A stretch of 64,000 nt of DNA from Prochilodus magdalenae (taxonomy: Eukaryota > Chordata > Actinopteri > Characiformes > Prochilodontidae). Both the position numbers and the translations under genes were made by a program. The notes beneath the pieces are model-generated. The model did no database searches and was not told the origin of the DNA. It saw only the letters and a program-made list of their open reading frames with translations. Within the stretch, counting starts at the first letter, position 1. Each line of letters begins with the position of its first letter. Location: NCBI GenBank assembly GCA_024036415.1, contig JAMWET010000160.1, forward strand, positions 324,501 to 388,500, in the 5' to 3' direction. Of the stretch, positions 14,162 through 25,100 are shown one piece after another.

Positions 14162-17100
14162 TGCAGTGTAACTGTATCTCAGCACTACTGCCACCCATAT
14201 CTTCCTTTTTTTCATCACTGGGGAAGATTTGGAATAAATCTCACGTTCGGCTCTTTTCCCCATTCCAGCCAGCGAGCGCCATTTCCATTTTTACAACTTA
14301 TTGAAGCGGTTTTATGGGCCGTCTGTCATAGGGGACACGTGAAGGGTATGACATTGGAGGATTTAAACTGAGAGCCTGTGTTACCGTCTCTGTTCTTCCT
14401 CTCTGACCACAGCGCAGAGCAGGGTCAGAACAAAAGTGCTCGGTGCAGAATAGCCCTCTATACATGCTGGCCAGAGTATATAGTGTTCACATTGTCAGTG
14501 TGGCTGACACGTCCTGCTCCTCCGCTTCTGGCTGCATATGGTTTTATGAACTGCTGCTCGTATAGAGGAGGCTTTTGATTTAGGACTTGAAGTGGTTTGA
14601 CTAAACCGCATAAAATACATGCACTAAACGTTTCTTTTATGTACATGTTCAAACGTTTTAAACACATAGCTGTCCAGTTTAAGGGCCTACAGTACTGGAG
14701 CCAGCTGTGGAACCAGGGTTTGCAAACACAGCCATTTCATCTAGCTTCCAGAAGTCAAGTAACCCTAATCGTGTGCCCTGATAAGATGATGTTGGTGAAG
14801 GTAAAATAAAAAGGTAACACTGTTACTTCACAGCATCCTGAGTGTACCCCTCTTCTCCCTTCATGGAATCCTCATTTCCAGACTATCATGAAACAGTCAG
14901 TAGTGTTTTTACAGTAGCTTTCTCTTTCGATGCATTAATTATTTCTGATGCTAGTCCCTTCACCACCACTGTTAACAGTCCTGAACTGGTCTCAACACAC
15001 TTTGTTTTGCTTTTAACACACAAAACACGTAAAAACAGAATAATAAAAGAACAATGAAAGAGTGAGCCGGTAACTTTTGAGAGTATGTATGGAGAGAGGG
15101 AGATAATAAGGAAAGACGTGGGGTATTTAAAAGGAGTGAACAGAGAGAGCGCAGAGCGAGTTCTGTGCATCTCCGCTCTGTGGTTTTGAAATGTGTTTTT
15201 CTGTGGCGTGATGGAGCAGTGGCTTTGGCTGCTCTGACATCTCTCTGGGCTGATATATTTAGAGGAATGTGGTGGAGCACCTCGGCCTAATCTGCTGCAT
15301 CTCCCTGCCACTGTATTACTCTGCAGACAGCACTATTTCCCTTTATCTCTACACCAGCAGCTTCACTCCCAACTCTACTAACAGCAGCAGCCTCCATACT
15401 GACCCAGAGAGAAAGAGAGAGAGATCAGTCTTTTTGGTGGTAACTGCACCTTCATGAATATCTGATTATTAGTGATCAGCAGTGCTTATTGAATTTAATT
15501 GAATTGTATTGAACTGAATTGAGTTGAATTGAATGGGATTGAATTGAGGAGATATATCAAGACAGATTAGATGAGCAAGAGAGAGGAAGAGAGAATGAAA
15601 GGGAGAGGAAGTCAGGGAAAATATGAATGGGAGAGTGAGAGCTCAGGACTGGAGAAATAGAGCAAGGGCAGTCAGATTGATAATAAGCCATGGGGAAAAT
15701 AGAACAAGAAAATAAGAGAGGGATCAAACTGATAACCAGAGTAAGAAGAATTAAACAAGAAAATTAGAAAGATAATAAAGTAAAATATGGGAGAGAAGAC
15801 AAAGGATAAGAGGGGTAGAAGAGTAAGAGAAGAAAAATAGAAAGATTGAAAGAATAGGAGAAAACAAAGAGAGAGAGATCGATGTTGATAGCAACAAGAA
15901 AGAGTAAACAAGAAAATGAGTAAATAAATGAAAGAGAGGAGAAGAAAGAGAGGAAAGATTGGAGAAAAATAGACAATAAGAAGAAAAGACTTAAAAATGA
16001 GAGATGAGGTTGAGAGAGAAAGAAAGAAGGGACAAGCATATGTATAGCAAGAGAGTGATATAGGAAGGAGACAAGAAAGGGAGAGAGATCAGACTGATAA
16101 TGAGACTGAAAGAGAAAATGAGAATGAGAGAGAGTGTAAAGTAAAAGAGAATGAGAGAGGGGCGAGAGAGTGAGTGGAGAAAAATGGAGAGTGAGAATAA
16201 GTGAGCTTCTTCCATATGGGCTGCTGGTTAGTCTTTAAACACTGAGCTCGTTCTGCCGTTTGGGAGGCGTGATTTACTGAACGTCAGACTTTATTATTTA
16301 TCATTCAGTAATTACAGTAAAGTGTGTAGAGAGGACCGAAGCGTATATTTACATTAGCTGTTGTTTTAACGTAATACAATTATTATTAATAATATTTTAT
16401 TGGGGAATAAGTTCGCGGAAAGGGAGGCTGTTCTACTGTAATGTGTCTCTGTGTTATGGTTCAGTGAAGACTGTGTGGACTTGTGAGAGTGTGGGCCCAC
16501 ATACAGTTTAAGGGGTTAATGTAACGTACTGCATAGACGTCCGGAACCCAGTCAGGCACTGCTTAAGTATTTAGCCAGTGAAGGTGCTTTATGAGCCCTC
16601 TAACATGAGCAGTGAGCTCACTCCCTCTCCACCACGACCATGCCCACTCCCATAAAGACCAGCCCGGGCTGCGGAGAGCCAGGTCACATGTCCCTAAGGT
16701 GGGCGGAGATGGGCGCTCGTCAAGGGGAATAATTACGATGCTTAACGATATGCAGATGAGGGCCAGGGCCGCTGTAAATCAGCTTTTAGTGGCAGCAGGG
16801 TGCTGGACAGCTTTTATGACCCAGATAACTCTGCTTAGCACAGTCCAGAATATTAACTACACATCCCTAGGATGTAAAACCACCTCTTGTGAAGGAGACG
16901 GGGGTTCCAAACAAGTGGCTGAAGCGTGGAGCACTGAGCTGTGTGGGAAATGAGTGTATTTTCTTTGCTCTTGAAAAAAGTTGTTCAGTTTTGAAAGTTT
17001 GCTGGTTTTACATCTTGAGTTCTGCATTACAGCATTTCCGTGCATTTCTCTGTACTTAGTGAAAGAACAGAAGACCCTCTAACTTGAAATGCTTTGGACA

Positions 17101-19121
17101 GGAGTCAGTGAAAAGATGGTTAAGTGAGCATAAGTGCATTTGTATTCAACAGGTTTTGTGTATGGATTGTTCTGTTGCATTGACCATATGCAGATAAAGA
17201 AGCTGGTGTATACCTTTAAACTGTGGGTCCCAACTTCAGTTTGTGTTCTTAATTACTCTTATTAATTACTATTATAAAGATATATTAGTGACCTAGCAAA
17301 TCTTCTATAGGAATTACACTGTAATAAGTCTTAGCATTTATAACTACACTCATCATCAAAAACAATTCCACCCAGAAGGACTCAACCCACAGGAATGAAA
17401 CTTGGTGGGTAGGTTTGACATCATGAGACATGTGAATGATTCAAGTTTCCTGCTCATCCTCACATGTGACATAAGGCAGGACGATTCCTACCATTGTACC
17501 TGACTGACTTTATAGGGTCGTTCTGTTGCTTGTGACTCGTGCGGTGTACGCTTTAGAGAAGAGTTCGAAAGCAGTTCAAGCGGTAGGAGGAGCTTAAGAG
17601 GGCGATACCGGTTATGTGGATATTACCATAGCACTCTGTTGAATGATGAAATCATGAAAGATCTGGGAGACATACACCAACCACAGAAAGTGAGAACTGA
17701 GGACCATGCGCAAAGTAATTCATCATTTATTGTTCCTGGTAACCCTTATCTTCCTTCCCAATAGTTTAGCAACACTGCACTTCCTTTCAGGTGCAGCAGT
17801 TTCTTTGAGGATGAGTGTAAATGATAAACTTTCACTTTTTGACGATGTTTAAGGGCTTTAGCCTACCATTCAATACTCCCATAACTTATTAATAACTCAG
17901 GCAGTCTTGTTTTCCATGTGTTTACTAAGTCATAAGCCGTAAGCCTTAATAAGCCTGGGAATTTAGGATTTACTACACGAGTAGAGAAAAATACAGAATA
18001 GTTAAAGGTGTACTTTGCAGACCTCTAGTTTTCTGTTCTCTATTCTCCCATAGAAAAACAAAATCGGAACTTCATCACAGTTTCTAATTCACAAGGAAAA
18101 GCAATCGAGATGAGCTGAGGAGCTGCTGTTGCCACCTCTGTTGTTGTTTTCTTGAGCTGCCAGCATCATTCTCAGTATAAAGGTGGAAACACATTTTGGA
18201 AGTTGCATTTAGCTGACTCCTTATTAGTGATGGCATGCCTTTGCAGGAGCCGTTAGTGTAGGGTGGCGTTTGATGGTGCAGCAGACTCAGACTCGGTGCA
18301 GGTTTTCTGCTGAGCCTGTCTTTATGATGTGGAGCCACACAAGACCCAGGCTCATGCTTTGGCAGCACGTCTGATTCATTACATTCTGTGCTGCTTTGTT
18401 GAAAGATGGGCCCAAGGGACGCAACTTTTGTGTGTGTGTGCACGTTGGTGCATGCGTGCGCGTGTGTGTGTGAGTGAAACAAAGTGTGAGAGTGAAACAA
18501 AGCTGTATGCAGTTTCAGAGCGGAGACAGCAGGAGATTTAGATGCCAGCCAGGGAATAGACTTTGGGAGTTTTTCTTCTGTAACAAACATTTTTTTTCCT
18601 GTGCTGCTGCAATTTTCTGAAATTTACCCTACATTAACCCATAGAAGGCAACTGGCAGGAATAAAAGCATACTGTAAGTTTACACAAGTATTGGTATTCC
18701 AAAGCTCATTGAAACAAGCCAGAAAATGGCAGAGATTCCACACCTTCAATAGATGAGGCTGTATATCTGCACATGTAACCTCTGTAGATCACAGTCTGTT
18801 TCGGATTTCCACAGACATGGTTTTGCTGTCAGTCTTACTACAGCTTGCTTTGAATAGACAGGCAGTGGAAGGCCTGATGATCGCTAAAGAGCTTTGATAT
18901 GAGTTTGTACGTTGCTTTATCTGTTTTACCTCAGGCCACTTACAGGTGTGTGCGTGTTCATCTCTGACAGGCCTGTACAGATGAGCTGAACACAGCTCTA
19001 AAGGAATCAATTAAGATATGATACCTGTAATTAAAGAATCATATGTAGCCAGTTAATTTGAAGTTTTAATATGGACAATTGATTCATGTTTTAATAATGG
19101 AGCATGCACTTCTGGTTTGAT

Positions 19122-19179
<58 letters not shown>

Positions 19180-22100
19180 CATAGATAGATACGGAGGATT
19201 GTAGTTTTCTAATTCTAATGTGAATAAATTTGATTCCTTTTAACCCCAAATTACATTTACATAAAGTCTCTGTTCTGGTGTGATATCTTTTCTAAATTCT
19301 AAATATTTGGAATGATATGTTGATTGTTTAGAGCAGGTTATAGGTTTCTGAGAGATGTATCTAGGGATACAAAGCTGCAAAGTGTCATCACATTTTAAAG
19401 CTCCTAGTCTTTATTTATAATTTGAGCATCATCTTGGTACTACATCTGATTATTTGTAACCCTAAACAGCTCTCTGAAAAGTGGTCTCAACACAAATGAA
19501 CCAGTGCGTGTAAGAAATCAACCCTTGCTAAATGGTTAACCGCTGCTGTCACGTCTGTGAAGATGCTCAGCCAATGATGTTATACCCCATAACTTCACAT
19601 GTTCTACTGTGTAAGTGCTTTGCCAAGTAAAGAGTAAGGCAAAGAAGCCCTGAACATTGCTCAAATACATGTTGTGCTGTTTTTGTTGGTTAGAAGAAAA
19701 TAGTTCTATATATTTCCATTGGGATTCCATTCCACAGATGCTTTTACCATTCAGATTTATATTGTGAGGCTAGCCTTTGTACAAAGGGCAATGAGTAACC
19801 AGACCGCTCAGACCGCTCCACTGTACGATTGCACTGAATGGGTGTGGTGAACTCATTCCTTGTGGCGGCTGCTTGTAGGCTCCATGGTGAATGGTTGGGG
19901 TTCAGCGTCGGAGGAGGATGACAGGCCCTTTTCCAGCCACAGATCCAGTGCGGGTAGCTCCTCAGACGGCTCGCTCTTCACCCACTGCAGCTTTGCCCGG
20001 GCGCTGGCGGCGGCTGCAGACAAAGCTGGCTACCGACTGGATGGCACCAGCCTCAGTAAGAGAGGTTGGTGTGTGAGGAAGAGACACAGAGGGCCGTTAT
20101 AATGTGGACCTCTGCTGGTTATTCTGTAAAGCCAGCGCTGCCTCCTTTTCCTTTCCTCTGTTTCTTGGCTCTGTGGCTCTGTTCCATCACGCTGCTTACG
20201 AATTCCTTGACCTTTCTGCTGTTTCTGAAATGCCTGGGTTGGTCATGGTACCATGGTACTAACACAGTGGATGGGTTATTAATTGGGACATGATAGTTCC
20301 ATTCTGCACACTGTATCAGTGAAGGACAATGAGATTAACTACTGCAGCTGAGCTCTGGGGCTAGCATGGTCCAAATGTGTGATATTAGCATGGGCTTAGT
20401 ACGGTGTTTGGGCATTCTGCTTTACTTCTCTAGCCTCTTGACTTGCTTCTTTACTGACTCTTCAGAATGGCTGCCTTGATGATAATTATGTCTTAAGACT
20501 TCTTCACAGGATTACATGAAGTCTCTTTCACCTTCTCAGAACTGCTCAATGTCATTTTTTTGTTGGATGCTCTAATTCTAACTCTTGTTTTTCTTTCCTT
20601 TCTGAGAGTCTTGCGCTAAGCTAAAGCACAAGCATGTTTTACTGTAAAACCTGGTTTGTAACTGGTATCCTCTCTTCTGGTCTCCCTTTAGATAAAGGCC
20701 TGGCCCTAAGACCTCGCCCTGCTAGTCCGTTCTCTACAGATGGCAGCACTATGGGCACACACAGTCTGGGGCACCAGCGAGCAGCACGGCCCACGCGCAA
20801 ACACAGAGGCCCGGGCACTGCCCCGCACCGCAGGGATGCCAGCGCTGACGGTGAGGTCCAATACTGAAACTCTGTTACAGCAAAAATGAAGCATTTGAAT
20901 AAGCGCTTGCAGTGCTAGTGCTAATAGCTGGTATAAAGTGCTATTGAAAAGGGTTATTGATTATCAAATCTGAGAAAGACCTTAATCATTTAATGGAAGA
21001 CCCAAGCACTATGCAGCCGATCCAAGCCGGGTTAGTTTTACCTGAGGGCATACTATAATTTAAGTGCAGTCTCTGATTTTAATCCATTATCAGGGTCTAC
21101 TGTTTTTATAAGTCTGGTTGGAAATACTGCAGAGTGAGTGGCTTGCTCAGTTGTCATTGGCTCAGTTATTCAGTAATAGCAATCTTGTTCATATCAGCCT
21201 TGTGGTAATGTAACAAAACCTGCTAGTAGTAATGACGATGTGTTATTGTAAGTAAGTGTGGCACCTGTGCAATAACACCGACATGTACATCCAGGAAATG
21301 ACATTTAATCTGTGGGATCTGTGGCAATTTGGAGATATTACACAGGTACTTTATCCCATTGACCAGTCAAATCTCTTGTATGTATCTACAGAAACTTTAA
21401 CCTTTAAAAGTAAACCAAGAATACTTTGGTTAAATAACCTGTTTAGTATTTTATCTGCATTACTTGATAGGTGCATTAGCTTCAAAGAAGCGAATTTGAC
21501 AGATTTACTGTATTTAATTTTAATTTCCAGTTAGCTGTCGTGCTGGAGCACCATATAATGAATATAAGGCTGCAGTGGAAATCAAGGTTATAGTAACTCT
21601 TGTATTCAAATTGATGCCAAGAGCACCGTGTCTTTTAACTCTCAGAACGCAATTGTGCTCATGTTTCGTCAACAATGTGCCCTAATGAGTCACAGTCCAC
21701 ATTACTATACGAAATAGTGACAGTTAGCCATAGAGTGACAAGGTGTCACACCTGCAGAAAGGAGTCTTCTCTTTTATGCAGTGTATAAATGCAACCCTGC
21801 TGATATTCTGCTGTGTTTGTGTCAGACCTACCTCCACCCCCCGAACCCCCACCCTGTCAGGGCCCACGTGTTCAGGGGCCGAGGAGCATAGGAAACATGG
21901 GTGGCCCTGCTGATCGCAAAGCCTCGTCTCTGGAGAGGCAGCCCATGGCTGGCCTGGAGGAGGTAAAGAGCTCTCTGGACAGGCAGGCCCGTGCCTCTCT
22001 GGAGCGCCACCAGCAGGCTCAGGAGAGACTGGGCTCCATGGAAAGAGCAGAGGAGGCCAGAAGAGCGCAGAAGAACGGCCCAGCCTCAGGTACTGTCCTA

Positions 22101-25100
22101 CAGACATGTGACTTGTAGACACTAAATCGCTTACTGTTATCTATTAGCTAGATATCCATTAGTAGTTAATGGTTTCTGGTTCATGGAAAATGTGTTGTCT
22201 GCGACTGTAAGACATACGTGTTTATAAAAATGGACAAAGGTAGGACTGCTTTGCGTTATAAGTATATGTAATATTTAAATGGTTATTTAAAGAAAAGTGA
22301 TGTTTAGACCCAGTCAATACAGAATAGAAGAAATTCATACGTTTTCTATGAGAACTACACACTGTATTAGGTACACCTCCTTGTATATGCACTCACTGTC
22401 CATGTTATTAGCTTCACTTACCATACAGGTGCAGACAATTACAGACTGTACTCCATCTGTTTCTTTGCATAATTTATTAGCCCACCTTTACCCTGTTCTT
22501 CAGTGGTTAGGACCCCCACAGGACCACCACAGAGAAGGTTTTATTTTAGTGGTTGATTCTCAGCACTGCAGTGACACTGATGGTCGGGTGGTGTGTTAAT
22601 GTGTATTGCACTGGTATATGTACATCCAGCAACACTGCCACTGGAGTGTATATACACTGTCCACTCAATATCCATCTTTTAGTTCTTTATCGGTGGTCAC
22701 AGAACGCTGTTGGCTGAATAGTTGGTGGGCAATTGGTGGACTATTCTCAGTCCAGCAATGACACTGAGGTGTTTAAATCTCCTGTGTCTGATCCACCAGC
22801 ACAACACACACTAACACACCCTTACCGCATCAGTGTCACTGCAGTGTTGAGAATGATCCATCACCCACATAATACCTGCTCTGTGGAGGTCCTGTCTGGG
22901 TCAAGAGCTTTAAAGAACAGGGTGAAATGGGGCTAACAACATATGCAGATGAACTACAGTCTGTAATTCTAGAACTGCAAAGTGCTCCTATATGGTAAGT
23001 GGAGCTAATAAAATGGACAGTGTGTGTACATGCAGTGAGGTGTGTCCATTAATGTGTTGGGTGAGTATATATTATGTATACTTTATAATGAGCAATAGAT
23101 CTGGGTTATAGAGTTAATTATTCAGTATGGTCTCGTGTTAGTCCAGCCTTGACCTGGGAAAGTGAGTTTATAGCCTCAGTCTGGTCACTAAAAAACTGGC
23201 GGCTGCAGATGTAACCCCTGGTGTTCAATTAGGCAGTCTGCTAGGAGCATGTAGTGAACAGATTGGCTTGCTACCACTCTTAGTAAATACTGCCATGACC
23301 GGCACTGGGCTCCTTCCGCCGCAGGCATACTGGAGGCGAAAGCTAGAAGCACAGATGTGCTGTAATCACCCCGGTTTTTATTTCACTGACACACATGCAC
23401 ACACTGTGAATCAGTCTCAGTACATCTGCCTGTGAGATCATTAAGATCCACCATACAGGCAGGAACTTTGAGGTCAGAGAGAGAGTCCTTTAACATGGGC
23501 CTCAACAGCTTCTTGGACTTCTTATAACAAGTCTGATGAGGCATGAGATGGGTGTTGCTGATTAGCTTGGTGGTCCTAATATCCAGCATCTGCTAGAGGT
23601 TCTAACTAGGTGGAATGTGGCTGTAATAGAGCACTTGTTTATTTTTTATGTTTTATAGAAGAGGTCATGCCGCCCTATAGCAAACCATCCTTTCCATCCC
23701 CTGGGGGCCACAGTTCGTCTGGGACTACTTCCTCCAAAGGCTCGACAGGCCCTCGGAAAGGAGAGGGCTCGCGAGGTCAGCACCAGCGCGCCAACACTGA
23801 ACATGACTCCAGCTACTTGGGGACCAATGGCCAGGGACAGTACTCGGGAGAGTTATGTACGTCTGCACTCTGTACCTCACTCTACACATGCACTTTCATT
23901 CAGGTGTATTCTTTTCAAAGTAGACAGAAGATCAGAATCCAGTCAATAATACATTATCGCAATCATAAACCCTATTAGGTAGGATGTGTACTTTAATGAT
24001 CCATTGACCCGTTCAGTGCAAAAATCCATGTGACTGAATACAGCAATTCATAATGTTCTAACCACTGCTCATGCACAGATTCACCAAAAACAGTGATGAT
24101 AATGTTGTTATGTAATGATCTTCATGCCTCATAATTAACCTCCTGAGACCTGGACTTGCTTGGTGTGCAGTTTTAATTTCTCCTAGCTGTGATTAGTAGG
24201 GCCTAACAAGTATAAAAACTAAATGTTGTTTTTGTACAGGAAGTTGTTTTGGAAAAAAACAATGTCCTCATATGAGGTCAAAGGGTCAACGTTTTTTAGA
24301 GTATCATGGTGCAGAGAAGCAGAAATGTAATGTCCTCATATGAGGACGCAGGGGTCTCAGGAGGTTAAGCAGGCTCAATACGGTTATGTAAATGAACCCT
24401 GTTCTGATTGGCTAGCCTGTGATATGCCTGGTTTAAAAAGCTTTCCAGGCTGAAATATTTCTTGAGCATGAATTGATAAGGCTAAATCTACTTGTTAAGA
24501 TATGACATATCGCCTGTCGCGTCCAATTCTGAGGCTCGAATTGTTTGAATAGATCTGAGCCCAAAAACCATGCACTTCTCCTTCTACTGTTTTTTCTGTG
24601 ATGAGAAGGAGAGAATTGCTGCACTTGATATGGTATCTTTAACAAATGAACGGATGGGTTTGAAATAAGTGGGCTCTAAAGTTAGCTAGCTAACCTAGCT
24701 AATATTAGCAGCAAAAACCGGATTGGCCCTTTGCAGATACCCTTGATACAGGGTATGGGGTTTATAGGTGCTAGAGCCCACTGACACCAAACATTGTTTA
24801 TCTTCATTTGTTTAAGAATTGTAACTCACCTTATCAACTGCAGAAATCTGCTCTCATTTTTTTTTCATCAAAAAGAAAGAGGTGGAACAAACATTATTAT
24901 TCAAACATTTAATTAAAAATTACATCTTAACCTGCTGATTGGAGCTGAAATACCGTGGACCTTTTTTAACCCTCAGTGTTGCCTCTCTACAGAAAGAAGT
25001 GATAGTAGAACGGTTCACAGTTTCTGTTGTTTAATTGTGGGATCTAATGGATCCAGAAATAGCTATCAAACCAGAGTTAACAAGTGGAGAGGCTGTGATT

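Larger units (their letters stand above)
11496..19878 (+). other. robo2 intron, 8.4 kb
   Basis: The largest intron in the window. It holds two long purine-rich tracts (13443-14158 and 15549-16205), a pentamer array (15488-15547), a GATA array (19123-19190) and a repeat shared with the intergenic region (17346-17500). The unique-looking block at 12740-13080 and the stretch at 16230-16960 may contain conserved non-coding DNA; nothing specific can be shown. Confidence 0.85.

Noticed and set aside
13353..14263. Long Ser/Leu/Phe-rich minus-strand ORFs resembling membrane proteins
   Set aside because: They are artefacts of the polypurine tract on the other strand; composition follows the repeat exactly.
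15672..16215. Overlapping hydrophobic minus-strand ORFs
   Set aside because: Same cause as above, from the second polypurine tract.
23857..23978. 40-residue extension of Robo2 beyond GEL
   Set aside because: It is intron read-through past a strong GTACGT donor, with no resemblance to Robo proteins.
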